64,000 nt of DNA from Cordylochernes scorpioides (GCA_030710605.1 CP092877.1:39694580-39758579); one strand, 5' to 3'; positions 12,410 to 24,017 are shown, counted from the first letter of the stretch. Numbers and translations are program-made. The notes: a model not told the origin generated them from the sequence alone.

Positions 12410-12953
12410 ATGTCACGAACACTTAAAGCCCTTATTAATCAAATGGCTTTAGATTTAAAAGACTTAGGTGAAACATTAAATTCCAGATTACAAAGTATTG
12501 AACAAAAGATGGTGGGTTGGGACCAGAGACTCGGTGCCGTTGAGACGTCCCTAAAAGAAGGAATGGAAGCGGTTACCGTGAACGATGCTAGGGTACTGAG
12601 ATTGGAGGAACATGCCGAATCGATGGAGAGAAAGCTCAGGGAAAAACAACCTCGTAATATATGGATTAAATGGAACTGAAAATGAAAACTCTGATGAGAC
12701 TCTGACAAAAGTCACTAAAATAATAAAGGAAAAATTGCTAATTACAGAGGAATTGGAGATAACACGCTGCCACCGTCTCTCAAGAAGACCTAATGCCCCT
12801 GTCATAGTTGAAATACCGAAGCAAACGATTAGAACAAAAATATTCAGGAACTCGGGCAGACTCAGGGATGATGGGATTTTCATAAGCAAGGACTATAGCT
12901 CTAAAATCCGAGATCAAAGACGCATCTTGAATGCCAAAAGGAAAGAACTGTGA
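12410..12953 (+). pseudogene. non-LTR ORF1 protein (coiled coil + RNA-binding)
   Basis: The first 90 residues form a heptad-rich coiled coil (DLGETLNSRLQSIEQKM onwards). The second part has the NNLVIYGLNGTENENS start and the RCHRLSRR block typical of L1-like ORF1 RNA-binding domains. A one-base frameshift near 12640 separates the halves. The protein would coat element RNA. The start used here is simply the first ATG at the truncation point. Confidence 0.7.
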
Positions 12954-13159
12954 GAGAGGGGTACTAAGGTGAAACTGAGGGATAATAGGCTGCTTGTAAA
13001 CGGTGTCGGTTACCAGGTTAAAAACGGCCAGGTAGTTAATGCCACCGAAATATCAATATAGCAAACTCCTGAAAATTTGAATATCGGGCTGCACGCAAAT
13101 AGAACTGGTAACTATATATGTTGATCTTCATATAAAAATTTTTCCAAACAGTTTCCTGC

Positions 13160-16100
13160 TAAGAATGCGACAATTAGATTACTACACTGGAATATTAACG
13201 GATACCACAGAATTATATCGTTATTTTCATTCATAGACTATTTTTAAAAAATCGAAGTGTTTGCAATTACTGAAACATGGCTTATAGAAGAAACCAAAAT
13301 TTTGACAGAGAATTAACATATTATACAACTGCCAGCAATTAAGACAGAAATAAAGGTAAGAGCTTCCGGAGGAATTAGAGTAGGGCTTAGGAAAAATTTA
13401 CAATTAACAATTAAAAAACAGAGGTGGGTTCCTGTTGGATAACAATAATTATAAACAAATTAATCGATGGGTCTGATGTGAATATATGTCTGCTTTTTAC
13501 TTACCTACCCCCCAATGCATCACATGAACAAAATGTAACTAAATTGATAAATCAGATTGAATACCAAATAAAAGAGTGCAATGAAGTAGTGATTGCTGGT
13601 GACATAAATATAAGAACAGGGAACAGGGGCAGTCTGCATAACTCATTACAATTGGAAACAACCCTAAATAAGCACAGAAATTCCAAAGACCAAATAATTT
13701 CTCCATTATCAGAAAGACTCATTGCCTTCAATGATTCAAACTCAATAACAATAGCAAATGGAAGAACAAAAGGAGACACAGAAGGTTCATTTACCTTTGT
13801 GTCAGATAGAGGTTCATCAGTCTCCGACTACTTTATGTTTACACAAAGTCTAATAGAGAACATATCTGATATGTCGATTGAAGAACTCCCCTATTCTGAC
13901 CATCTACCAATAATCTTAGAACTAAATACAGATCATAAACAGAAGCAATTAACACATAAAAACGTGATACCATTCAGAAAATACGACTGGTGTCAAAATG
14001 AAGAACTACTAAAACGAAATCTGGATGCACTAGAAGAAATATATGACATCGCTACAGATATTGATACAATGACTGCAAATTTCACGGAGCAAATTTTCAA
14101 GGCAATGGAACTATCAAATATCACCAAAATAGTAAACAAATGCAACACAATATCTAAGCCCTGGTACGATAGGGAATGCTATCAAATGAAAAACACAACT
14201 AAATCAAGTTTAAAGAAATATACTAATTCAGCCGAAGAACAGGACCGGAAAAAATACATAGAAGATAGGAAGAAATAGTTAAAATTACTAAAAACAAAAA
14301 GAGATAAATTTGATAAAGACAAAATGGACAAAATAAAAAATGCTAGAGATCCCAAATCTTTCTGGAGCGCTTTATCTATTCTCAGAAAAAAAGTAACCCC
14401 ATCAGCTGATATAGATATAAAGGACTGGTTTATCTTCTACAAGAAACTGCTAGATAAAGGCGACAATGAACTCCTCCATAAAGAAAACCTGATGATCAGG
14501 TGGGAAGATATAGAATATAAAGATATATAGATGATATAAAGAAATAACGCTTTATGAGATCAAAGCTAAAATTAAAAGTTTAGCGGATGGAAAAGCAGCA
14601 GGACCGGATAATATTCCCAATGAGCTTTTAAAGGAATTACCAATACCTATTCTAGAAAAACTAAGAACTATATTCAACAAGATAATGATAACAGAGATAT
14701 ACCCAGATATTTGGACGAATTCAATTATACATCCTATTTTCAAAAACGGGGACAGAAATAACCCATCTAACTACAGAGGAATTGCATTATGCAGCAATAT
14801 CTCCAAATTATTTACCTCAATTCTAAGAAACAGACTCAATAATTGGATTGAGAAAAGACATTATATAGGAGAAAATCAAGCAGGATTCCGAAAAAACCGC
14901 TCATGTCTAGACCATATTTTTACCCTGAATATCCTTATCCAACTATCTTTAAGAAAGAAACGAGGTAAACTATACGTTTTCTTTATTTATTTGACCAAAG
15001 CATTTGAAACAGTTCCTCACGAAATACTATGGAATGAATTACAAAAAATGGGAATCAGCCCAAGGTTTATATCAATAATAAAAATTTATTATGAGGCAGC
15101 AAAATTCTCAGATAGATGAAAAGGTGAATACTCAAACAACGTAAAAATTGATTCCGGAGTTTTACAAGGAGAACCACTGTCACCTCTACTATTTATAACT
15201 TATATATCTGATCTAATTGAATATTATAATAATTCTTCACTTACAGGATTCTATCTTCCAGACCTCGGCTTCCTCCTTCATCTTCTCGTGTAATGCAGAT
15301 GACATAGCAATAATAGGAGAATCAAAAATCAATTTGCAAACAAAATCAATTTACTTAGAACTTATCTGAAGGAAAATAAAGTAGTTTTAAATGAAAAAAA
15401 GTCAAAAATAATGGTGTTCAGAAATGGTGAAAGACCAGCAAGAAATGAAAACTGGTTCTGGGGAACTGTCACCCCTAGAATAACATATCTGGGATTCCCC
15501 CATACAAACACACACAGTACCAGACAAGCTGCGCTAGTTTTCAAAGCAAGGGCATATACCGCACTAAACTCAACCATTGGTTTTCTAAAAAGAGAAAAAA
15601 TCGTTTTCGATAGAAGTTGCATTAAAACTTTTTGAATCTTCGATAAAATCAGTTCTTTTTAACGCGGCCCCAGTGTGGGCCTGCGATAATGGGGAAATCA
15701 TAGAGCAATTTCAAACCTCATTTATAAAAAAACTTTCTTGATTTACCTAGATATATCCCGGGGCACATACTAAGATTGGAAACTGGACGAATCTCAATTA
15801 CTGCTACCGCCAGAAAATTAACATTGAAATACTACATGAGAATACTAGAAATGGACGATTACAGACTACCAAAATTATGCTGTAACAGACTGAAAGAAGT
15901 GCATCAAATGTCAAAAAACTAATAGGATTATACAAAACCGTTAATTATATAATCAACTGTTGTGGTCAGTCATGGCTGAACCTCCCACCGAACTATGATA
16001 CAATTAAAAAAGAACTTCCTAAGATTATGAAAACAAAAATAGAACAGCTTATTCAACAAGACTTCGCTAGACTCGACAATTCGAATTTTTTTTTTCAAAC

Positions 16101-16499
16101 CATAAACTTCTCTGTAATTCATTTATGCCAGAACAATACTTGTCATGGAATCTGTCATCGAAGATAATAGCCTTCATTGCACGGACTAGAATTACTTCAA
16201 CTCTAGATAGAGAAAGTCATATTCTCATAAACAAAAAGGAAAACATTCACTGCAGGATTTGTGGAAATATGATATCTGATGAAATCTCCCACTATATCAT
16301 AGAATGCAAATATTTAGGTGAAAAAAGAGTAGAAACTCTTAAAAACACCTTCTGGAGATCTAGCAATCCACTGAAGACGCTGAGAACTATTTCAGAAGAG
16401 AAAAATATAACAATAGAACTCTATAATTTCTACAGATCAATTGTAAATAGATTCACACACAAAATAGGTAGTGAGGAAAGTTCTAGAACAGATGTGTAA
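13160..16499 (+). pseudogene. non-LTR ORF2: APE endonuclease-reverse transcriptase, broken
   Basis: The endonuclease starts near 13160 (LLHWNINGYH), continues with a TETWL block, GDINIRTGN (about 13600) and ends with a YSDHLPI block (about 13900). The reverse transcriptase follows at 14560-15350, with NYRGIALCSNISKLF, QAGFRKNRSC, GVLQGEPLSPLLF and a damaged ADDIAI box. A C-terminal knuckle of CRICG-H-C type is near 16255. Many stops and frame changes interrupt the gene. I do not assign the clade beyond APE-type. Confidence 0.85.
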
Positions 16500-16643
16500 A
16501 TAAATCCCTTTTCAGAAAAAGGCTCACGTGCACTTGGGGAAATGGAGGAAAAATTACTGTATTATTTTGTTGTTTATGGCGAATCCATACAGGGCAATGG
16601 GTCCTAATAAAAGCCTTTTTGTTGTTGTTGTTGATATCCATGT

Positions 16644-16916
16644 TGAACATGTATCGAATACTATTATAAAGATTTGGTTATTTCTCCTTATGGATACAAG
16701 ACCTGTGGAAGTTACATTATAAGTTATATTTGTTTGTTAAGAATAATTTTCATTCTGTTTTCAAATAATATTGCCCCTCCTCCCATTGATTTTACAACGC
16801 TTTAAGTAAATTATTATGTTTCTAGTGTTGTGTGTGTGTGTGTGTAATATAATTTTTGCCACAGAATAATGAACAGCAAAATAATATCCTCATACATTCC
16901 TTTTGTTTACTTTTAT
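16644..16916 (+). repeat. R-unit copy 2, middle part
   Basis: Continues the R-unit (gaacatgtatcgaatac, then agttatatttg) up to the Gypsy insertion. It contains a GT microsatellite near 16830-16847. Confidence 0.6.
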
Positions 16917-16920
16917 ATAT

Positions 16921-17264
16921 TGTTACATTATGATTAATGGCGTATTTCTTATATTATTTTTAATATATTTGAAATTTAAATTATATATTTATTTATTTTT
17001 ATATAAAATATTCTATGATATTTATTTAAAACACAGATTATTTAGATTGTCATCATTTGTATTTAGGTACACGTGTAACTTCACTGCTCTCTTTGATGTG
17101 AGAAAATAAAGGAAGGATTCTGGTGGCTACTTAAAGAAGACTTATCTCGTTATTCCCTTTTATAAATTTGTAGGATGGTTGAAACACGCTCTGGTAAGAT
17201 GCAAGACCCAGCACAGGAGAGAATCCAGGCTGAAGAGTCTGCCAAGCCGCAACCTGGTGCAACA
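16921..17264 (+). repeat. 5' LTR of the young Gypsy element
   Basis: Contains an AATAAA signal near 17104 (gagaaaataaagg). About 70 bases later, in U5, is the ATG that opens gag at 17175. The LTR therefore encodes the first 30 residues of Gag. Confidence 0.92.
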
Positions 17265-18323
17265 ATTGGTAGAGATGCTAGTTCCGACCCAGTTGTCCTG
17301 AATCCCAACATCGACATCCCCAAGTATGATGGAACGGAAGACCCTCGCCCATGGATTGAATCTCTTGAAGAAATTGGCTTCTTGTACCATTGGGCAGACT
17401 ACATTATCTCTCGTTATGCCGCCATGAACATGACGGGAAGCGCTAAAACCTGGTTGAATTTACACAAAGCTAGTTTCACGAGCTGGGAAAATATTAAAAT
17501 CCGCCTCATTCAGGATTTTTCTTTGGACGCGAATAAAGAAGAACTTAGAATGAAGCTCAACAGAATGCAACACTGGAATGAACCAGCAATCAGGTTCGCG
17601 GAAGACATTCTAGTGTTGTGCAACAAGGTTGACCCCGCAATGGAAGAAGAAACAAAAATTGAACATGTTATTGGAGGACTGAAAAAAGAGTACTCATTCG
17701 CGCTCTACCTGAACCCTCCTAAAACGACCGATGACCTTCTTGTCGTGTGCAAGAAAATGGATTCTTTTGAAAAGAAGTATCGGGAACGTGTGGAGAAATC
17801 CAGAAACCTATATAACGGTCCACGCTATTCTAGACCCCAACAACAATCGAGGTACGTGCCGCCGACTGCCGCACGAAACTACCAGACCACTTCCAGGCCC
17901 CAAGCCCCTGTTTCCAATAATTACAAGAACGACTCCCCTCCTACCCCCAGACAGTATCGAAACAACTTTCCCCAGCCCTCTACCCCTAGACGTCCTTATA
18001 ATCCTAACTTTGTGCCGAAACCAAACCTTCAGAGAAACACTTACAATAAAAGCCAAGAAGTGAGCAAAAATAGGACGGAAGATGGAAGACCAATCTGCTT
18101 TAAATGTAACAAGCCAGGGCACGTGGCCCGTTATTGTAGGGTCAAGTTTATAAGAATCCTAGAAGAGGATCCAGCAGATACCCAAGAGAAGGCCGAAGAA
18201 AAATGCCAAATGAATGAAATATCAGAGAAATCAGGACCTCGGCTTTATGCTGATGTATGTCATAGCACACAGACAAATATTCCTACCCGGAATAGATATT
18301 CCGTGTTGGAAGATTTAAACTAA
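17175..18323 (+). CDS. gag: Gag polyprotein of the young Gypsy element
   Basis: An intact frame of 382 residues. Residues 1-30 (starting MVETRSGKMQD) are encoded in the 5' LTR; the frame then runs through the primer-binding region. The capsid-like domain begins near residue 45 (IDIPKYDGTEDPRPWIESL). A proline- and arginine-rich linker (about 220-300) leads to one zinc knuckle, CFKCNKPGHVARYC, at about residue 308. The only other early Met, residue 9, is also inside the LTR, and the next lies within the capsid-like domain. Initiation in U5 is therefore required unless a non-AUG start is used. Gag would assemble particles and bind the RNA. Its stop overlaps the frameshift site that gives Gag-Pol. 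Confidence 0.9.
   Translation: MVETRSGKMQDPAQERIQAEESAKPQPGATIGRDASSDPVVLNPNIDIPKYDGTEDPRPWIESLEEIGFLYHWADYIISRYAAMNMTGSAKTWLNLHKASFTSWENIKIRLIQDFSLDANKEELRMKLNRMQHWNEPAIRFAEDILVLCNKVDPAMEEETKIEHVIGGLKKEYSFALYLNPPKTTDDLLVVCKKMDSFEKKYRERVEKSRNLYNGPRYSRPQQQSRYVPPTAARNYQTTSRPQAPVSNNYKNDSPPTPRQYRNNFPQPSTPRRPYNPNFVPKPNLQRNTYNKSQEVSKNRTEDGRPICFKCNKPGHVARYCRVKFIRILEEDPADTQEKAEEKCQMNEISEKSGPRLYADVCHSTQTNIPTRNRYSVLEDLN
18314..18320 (+). promoter_or_regulatory. -1 ribosomal frameshift slippery site TTTAAAC
   Basis: The heptamer T TTA AAC is in the gag frame directly before the TAA stop (18321-18323). After a one-base backward slip the frame continues into protease without a stop, starting LSVAPESVNQSKS and reaching VDTGADLSVVD. 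The heptamer, its phase and its position match programmed -1 sites of retroelements. I did not identify a convincing downstream pseudoknot by eye. Confidence 0.85.
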
Positions 18324-21300
18324 GCGTCGCGCCTGAATCTGTCAATCAAAGCAAGTCGACCATAAACGGAATCAAGAAGTTGGACCCTAAATACAAATTA
18401 AAAATTAATGTGGACAAGATAGGGACTTTTGAAGCTTTGGTTGATACAGGTGCTGACCTCTCAGTGGTCGACCTCAGAACGGCCCTCGATACAGGCCATG
18501 GTATAAGTAAACTCGCAAAAATTTGTGCAGGACCCGATGGAAAAAAATTGGACATGGTAGGAAGTATATTTTTAAATATAAAAATTGATGACGAAACATT
18601 ATCACACAACTTTGTGATATTGAAAACGCATTTACGGACATTAATTCTTGGGAGAGATTTCCTTAAGAAAATGAACGCAAAAATAGATTGTAAGCAAGAA
18701 ACTATAAAATATGATTTGACGAATAATCATGACGAAATCAATTTTGAAATGTTGAAAATAAAGAGTGCCAAGGATTCCATTGTACCGGAATGTTCCATGA
18801 AATTGATCAAGGCATTGGTAGAAACAGAGGATGGAGAATATATTATCGAGGAGAGCAGCAAAATGTTTCAAACAAATGGACTTCGTCTAGCAAGAAGCTT
18901 GATCAATGTTATAAATAGGGAAACACACATCTGGATAACTAATCCGTATCCTCGACCGTTAAAAATAATGAAAAACCAAACATTGGCTTTTGGAAGTAGT
19001 CCAGCAAAAATAAATGTGAGTCGAGAAAGAGAGGTAGAAAAGAACGAAGAACCTAGATTCCAAATAAACGAAAATCTTTCACCAAAGGAACAGAAGGAGT
19101 TAAAACAAGTTTTAGAAAGGTATGGAGATCTTTTTTCATCGAGATTAGGGAGAACCAATTTGGCAAAACATCGGATAGACACAGAAGACGCGAAGCCAAT
19201 TAAACACAAGCCTTACCGGGTAAGTGCTAAAGAACGAGATATTATAAAAGAGCAAATTGACGAGATGCTTACAGAAGGCATAATTAGGCCAACTTCTAGC
19301 CCCTGGTCTTTTCCAGTAATATTGGTCAAGAAGCGAGATGGTAAATACAGATTTTGTGTGGACTACAGAAAACTGAATAATGTGACAGTAAAAGATGTCT
19401 ATCCGATCCCTAGAATAGACGAAGTTATGGATACTCTCCAAGGATCTACACACTTCTCAGCAATAGACCTCAGATCTGGATATTGGCAAGTTGAAGTCGA
19501 AGAAAGAGACAAAGAGAAAACAGCTTTCACTACAGCGCATGGATTATATGAATTCAACGTGATGCCTTTTGGACTTTGTAATGCGCCTGCTACCTTTGAG
19601 AGAAATATGGAGAATATGCTTGGAAATCTGAGATGGCAAATTTGTTTGTGTTATCTGGATGATGTTATCATATATAGCCCGGATTTTCCTCCCTTTTAGA
19701 TGTTTTCGTGAATCTAATTTAAGGTTAAACGACAAAAAATGCCGATTTGCTTTTGAAGAATTGGAGATTCTCGGCTATATAACGAGCAAACATGGTATAA
19801 AACCCGCGGAACATAACATCAAAGCTGTCAGAAATTTTCCTCGGCCCAAAAAGGTCAAAGAAGTACAATCCTTTTTGGGAATGTGTTCATATTATAGAAA
19901 ATTTATCAAAGACTTTTCAAAAATTGCTGACCCTTTGACCAACCTTATAAAAAAAAGTGTATCATTTACCTGGACAGAAAGACAAGAGGAAGCGTTTCAA
20001 ACCCTAAAAACAGCACTATTAAGTCCACCAATTTTAGGTCACTTCAACCCAAATGCACCTACTTATGTTCATACTGATGCGTCCAACATCGGCATAGGTG
20101 CAACACTTGTCCAAGACATCGGTGGTGAAGAGAAGGTGATCTCATATTTGAGTCGTACTCTAAGTAAAGCGGAGCAAAATTATTCAACCACTGAAAAAGA
20201 ATGTCTGGCCGTTGTCTGGTCAATGTCAAAATTACGACCCTACCTTTATGGAAGACACTTTAAAATAGTAACAGACCATCACGCCTTATGCTGGCTCAAA
20301 AACTTGAAGGATCCAACAGGTCGATTGGCAAGATGGGCATTGAAAATTCAAGAATATGACTTCGATATAATACATAAATCGGGAAAGAAGCATCTGGACG
20401 CCGATGGCTTATCTAGGGGGCCCTTACCAGAAACTGATTGGGATGAGGATTTTGAAAGGCTATTTTTAAATCAAATAACAGACGAAGAGGATAAATTTAT
20501 CGAAAGTGTTAAGAAAAACCTTAATGGAAGCAGGCGATCAATTGCGCAAAACTTTAAAGAAGAAGATGGATGCCTCTTTAAGAAAAACCCGAACCCTGAA
20601 GGCAGGGCGTGGTTGCTTGTGGTTCCAGAGAATAAAAAGAGAGAAATTATGAAAGAATATCACAATCATATGTCGAATGGCCATCTGGGCGTCGCCAGAA
20701 CCATGTACCGAATAAAGAGTAAATACTTTTGGCCATCCATGCTAAAGGATGTCTCAGAATTCGTTAAGACGTGTCACCTTTGCCAAAGTAGGAAAGGCTC
20801 AAACCAATTACCTTCTGGACTACTACAGCCCATCCCCCCAGCCAACTTTCCTTTCGAAAGAATTGGAATTGACTTTGTTGGTCCACTACCATCTACGAAA
20901 AACAGGAAAAAATGGATAATCGTGCTGACGGACTACTACACTAGATATGCAGAAACAAGAGCAGTCTCGGAAGCAACAGTGAAAGAAGTTTCTAAATTTC
21001 TAGTAGAGGATATTTTTCTTCGGCACGGAGCCCCACAATATCTTATTAGTGACAGAGGCTCTCAATTTACCAGTAATTTAATGAAAGAGGTGATGAAAAC
21101 GTGCAAGATTAAACATTGCTTCACAACGAGCTATCATCCCCAGACTAATGGATTGACAGAGCGGTTAAATAGAACATTGATCAATATGCTCAGTATGTAT
21201 GTGAACACTGATCAGAAAAATTGGGACGAAAAACTCCCATTCATCACTCACGCTTACAATACTACAATTCAGGAAACCACAGGATATTCTCCCTTTTTCC

Positions 21301-21668
21301 TGATGTTTGGAAGAGAACCCACGTCTCTTTTGGACGACAGGAATATCTCGGTGGACATTGACAAAGATGATTATGATGAATACATAAAACATCACTTAGA
21401 CAAAATAAACAGAACAAGAAAATTAGTTATTAACAACACAATAAAGACTCAAGAAAGAATGAAAAAGAACTATGACAAGAAACACATGGAAAGAAGCTAC
21501 GAACCAGGAGAATTAGTAGCAGTTTGGATACCAATTAGGAAAATAGGAAAGTGTGAGAAACTACTGAGAAAATATTTTGGCCCATATAGAATATTAAAGA
21601 AGCTGTCTAACGTAAATTACTTAATTGAGCCAAAAGATAATCCTGGCCAAGACCCATTGATGAATTGA
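18320..21668 (+). pseudogene. pol: Gypsy pol with a lesion inside RT
   Basis: In the -1 frame: protease VDTGADLSVVD (Asp near 18443), then RT from about 19200 (YRFCVDYRKLN, IDLRSGYWQV, MPFGLCNAPATF, and the catalytic CYLDDVIIYS near 19660). Just after YLDD the frame meets a TAG at 19697-19699. The downstream frame resumes at 19698 with RCFRESNLRLNDKKC. Compared with the usual spacing, roughly ten codons plus a frame change appear lost. RNase H (THTDASNIGIGATL-like, about 20060), integrase zinc (H-H-CHLC) and core (GIDFVGPL, ISDRGSQF, NGLTERLNRT) follow and look intact. Confidence 0.92.
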
Positions 21669-21719
21669 GAATTGATGAGGTAACTCACGAGGACGTGACG
21701 ACCTCTGGAGAGGGGGAAG

Positions 21720-22063
21720 TGTTACATCATGATTAATGGCGTATTTCTTATATTATTTTTAATATATTTGAAATTTAAATTATATATTTATTTATTTTTA
21801 TATAAAATATTCTATGATATTTATTTAAAACACAGATTATTTAGATTGTCATCATTTGTATTTAGGTACACGTGTGACTTCACTGCTCTCTTTGATGTGA
21901 GAAAATAAAGGAAGGATTCTGGTGGCTACTTAAAGAAGACTTATCTCGTTATTCCCTTTTATAAATTTGTAGGATGGTTGAAACACGCTCTGGTAAGATG
22001 CAAGACCCAGCACAGGAGAGAATCCAGGCTGAAGAGTCTGCCAAGCCGCAACCTGGTGCAACA
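21720..22063 (+). repeat. 3' LTR of the young Gypsy element
   Basis: 344 bp, two differences from the 5' LTR, followed by the ATAT duplication at 22064-22067. Confidence 0.93.
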
Positions 22064-22067
22064 ATAT

Positions 22068-22696
22068 AGATAGATCTTAATAAAGATCGTTTTGTGAGCT
22101 ATTCCTCTATCTCTTATGTATGTTATGGATCATTAAAAATAATATATATTTGTAACATCTAGGAATATGAATGCTTTATACAGAATGTTATGTGAATACA
22201 GAAAGAAAAATGAATATCACTCACCAAATCTGGGTAATAGGGGGGTGTAGGGGGAAATAGCGGAAATATCTCTCCAAGATCTTGGACACTAGAACAGAAA
22301 TATATATTTAATCAAAAGTATCTTTTAAGAAATTCGAATGTAAAACAATATAAAAGAAGACAATACATTATCTAAAAAATATAAAATATCACAATTAAGA
22401 TGAAAAAATAACGCTATAATAAGGTTTCTAAACTTTGAGCTCTGTTTTGAGGTAAGCATTAAGTACATTTACTTGTATAAACTCTCAAATGATTAAGAGC
22501 AAAACATTGAAAATGTGAATAATTAGATATGAATTGATAGTTTTATTTGAGATATGTTTCTTGAAAGTATCGTGTTTTTATTTTATTTATTAATCAACCA
22601 GGCGCGATATTGAAATATTTGCGCCTAATAGAGGAATCAAAACAAAAACATTATTTAATTTATATTATGATGCACTAGCGCGCCATCTGTTATGAA
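22068..22696 (+). repeat. R-unit copy 2, last part, then plain AT-rich DNA
   Basis: 22150-22575 matches the R-unit block at 850-1110 (gaatgttatgtgaatac, then a caccaaatctgggtaatag-like block). From about 22580 the match is lost and I see nothing specific until the MITE. Confidence 0.55.
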
Positions 22697-22858
22697 AATT
22701 CGAAACTATTTTAGACGCGTAAGATTCTTTTTGAAATTAAACAATTTCTACTGCCCTTGCTGCAATAGTGTCCCCCATTAATTTTTCCATTGCAGTAAGG
22801 GCAGTAGATATTGTTTAATTTCAAAAAGAATCTTACGCGTCTAAAATAGTTTCGAATT
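22697..22858. mobile_element. foldback MITE, 70-bp arms
   Basis: The left arm starts aattcgaaactattttagac and the right arm is its reverse complement, with about two mismatches over 70 bases. The loop is 22 bases. There is no coding capacity and no clear target duplication. It abuts the next palindrome without a gap. Confidence 0.85.
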
Positions 22859-23001
22859 ACACTGATAGACAAAACTTAAGGAAGTTGTACCTTATAGCAT
22901 ATATATATCGGGATTCAGAAAATATCTCTTAGAGTTATTTTCTGAATCCCGATATATATATGCTATAAGGTACAACTTCCTTAAGTTTTGTCTATCAGTG
23001 T
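22859..23001. mobile_element. perfect-palindrome MITE, 65-bp arms
   Basis: The left arm begins acactgatagacaaaactta and the right arm ends with its exact reverse complement. The arms are 65 bases, identical by my reading, around a 13-base loop. The ends with cactgatagac next to TA suggest a Tc1/mariner-mobilised element, but the right flank does not show a clean TA. Confidence 0.85.
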
Positions 23002-23320
23002 TATTTAATTCCGATGTTATACAATAACCCAGACTAAACTATACACACAGTCATTATATATAAACCAGTTCAAAATCACATTAATAGGTACCACTCAACA
23101 AGAGCAACCTATTTCATGATAATTGAAACAGTGAATAACATGTGAAGGTTATTCACATATTAAACAAAATTTTAACGCGCGATTCAATTCCGGTTCATGA
23201 CTGTCGGGAATCGAGGGGGTTGAATGAAAGCAAATGATATTTTACAAGCCATTTGGATGGTATTTTAATATATAATATACTTCAAGAGATAATATTGTGT
23301 TGAAAATATTTTCTAACTAG
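23002..23320. other. intervening DNA, partly shared with 28.6 kb
   Basis: No gene. From 23253 the text (catttggatggtattttaat onwards) is repeated at about 28642, so it belongs to a duplicated block that runs on as the R-unit copies 3 and 4. Confidence 0.5.
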
Positions 23321-23722
23321 ACGAATGGCCCTGGCAACGCCCGGGTTTTACCCGAGTGCGTATATATTTTAAAAACGTTTTAATTCAAATACTATTCGTT
23401 ACAATTATAAATTGGCGCCGTGGATGTCTCTCTTGTGAAACGTCCCGCCCCAAACTGTGTGTGTCTTGAAAATATAAAAATAAAAATCTGAATTTTCATA
23501 AAGATTTCATCATGTCGATTTTTTTTTTTTTTGCATTTCACCTACTAAATTAACTTTATGAACGGAAAAATATGTCCAGGGTAGCCTAGTGGTCATGGCA
23601 TCTGCCCGGTAAGCGGAAGGTCGTGGGTTCGATTCCCATCCCTTGACACTTTTTTTATTTTATCCATTCTGACCAAAATCTATCCGTGAACTTCACACAG
23701 TGAACTTCACACAGACAGAATA
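23321..23722 (+). mobile_element. short interspersed element containing a tRNA-like sequence
   Basis: Comparison with the paralogous stretch at about 28640-28740, which reads straight through, shows about 400 extra bases here. The insert starts near tagacgaatggccctggcaa, contains a tRNA-like unit at 23575-23647 followed by a T-run, and ends near acagaataaggcaattatat. A short direct repeat (gtgaacttcacaca) lies near its end. It could be a SINE or the 3' part of a longer retroelement that carried a tRNA pseudogene. Confidence 0.55.
23575..23647 (+). tRNA. tRNA-Thr-like sequence (anticodon GGT), probably a pseudogene or SINE head
   Basis: The A box reads tagcctagtggt and the B box ggttcgattcc. 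Acceptor (tccaggg/cccttga, one mismatch), D, anticodon (tctgc/gcgga) and T (gtggg/cccat) stems can be drawn, and a T-run follows as a Pol III terminator. The anticodon loop is ccggtaa, giving GGT, but position 33 is C instead of the near-universal U. That and its place inside a mobile insert argue for a tRNA-derived element rather than a working tRNA gene. Confidence 0.55.
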
Positions 23723-24017
23723 AGGCAATTATATAAGTAGATTTTAGGCGATAGAGAATGATAATTTAGTGATGATATTTAAATTGTATTTTTATTTATT
23801 TTTATGAACTATTTTGCAACATTTTGACTACACACATCTTTACACATTATTGTGAGAAATAAAATTATTCTTAGCGCAACCCAGAACTATATAGCTGCCT
23901 TAATATTCACCTATCTAACTTTGTATGAAGGTTGAAACCCGCTCTGGAAAGATACAGGACATGTGTGAGGAGAAAATCAAGGTTGAAGAATCTGTCAGAT
24001 GTCAACTTGGTGAAACA
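23723..24017 (+). repeat. diverged LTR of the same Gypsy family
   Basis: The last 100 bases match U5 of the LTR at 16921-17264, including aggttgaaacccgctctgg and the ending tggtgaaaca. The embedded start of Gag is still readable (MKVETRSGKIQD at 23925). No internal element follows, so it is a solo or relic LTR. Its left edge is approximate. A paralogous copy is at 28712-29007. Confidence 0.6.

Larger units (their letters stand above)
12401..16643 (+). mobile_element. non-LTR retrotransposon, 5'-truncated
   Basis: The element reads ORF1, then an endonuclease-reverse transcriptase ORF2, then a (ttg)n tail preceded by taataaaagcc. It is flanked by a 13-base duplication, ttgatattcatgt on the left (12401-12413) and ttgatatccatgt on the right (16631-16643), with one mismatch. 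The other R-unit copies have this target uninterrupted. Its left edge falls inside the coiled-coil ORF1, so the 5' end is missing, as is usual for target-primed insertion. Confidence 0.88.
16921..22063 (+). mobile_element. Gypsy-type LTR retrotransposon, young
   Basis: Two 344-bp LTRs (16921-17264 and 21720-22063) begin tgttacat and end gcaaca. They differ at two positions by my reading (t/c after tgttaca, a/g in acgtgtaactt). A 4-bp ATAT duplication flanks them. Internal order is gag, a -1 frameshift site, and pol with protease, RT, RNase H and integrase; no env. A purine tract (gagagggggaag) precedes the 3' LTR. Only the RT has an obvious disabling lesion. Confidence 0.95.
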
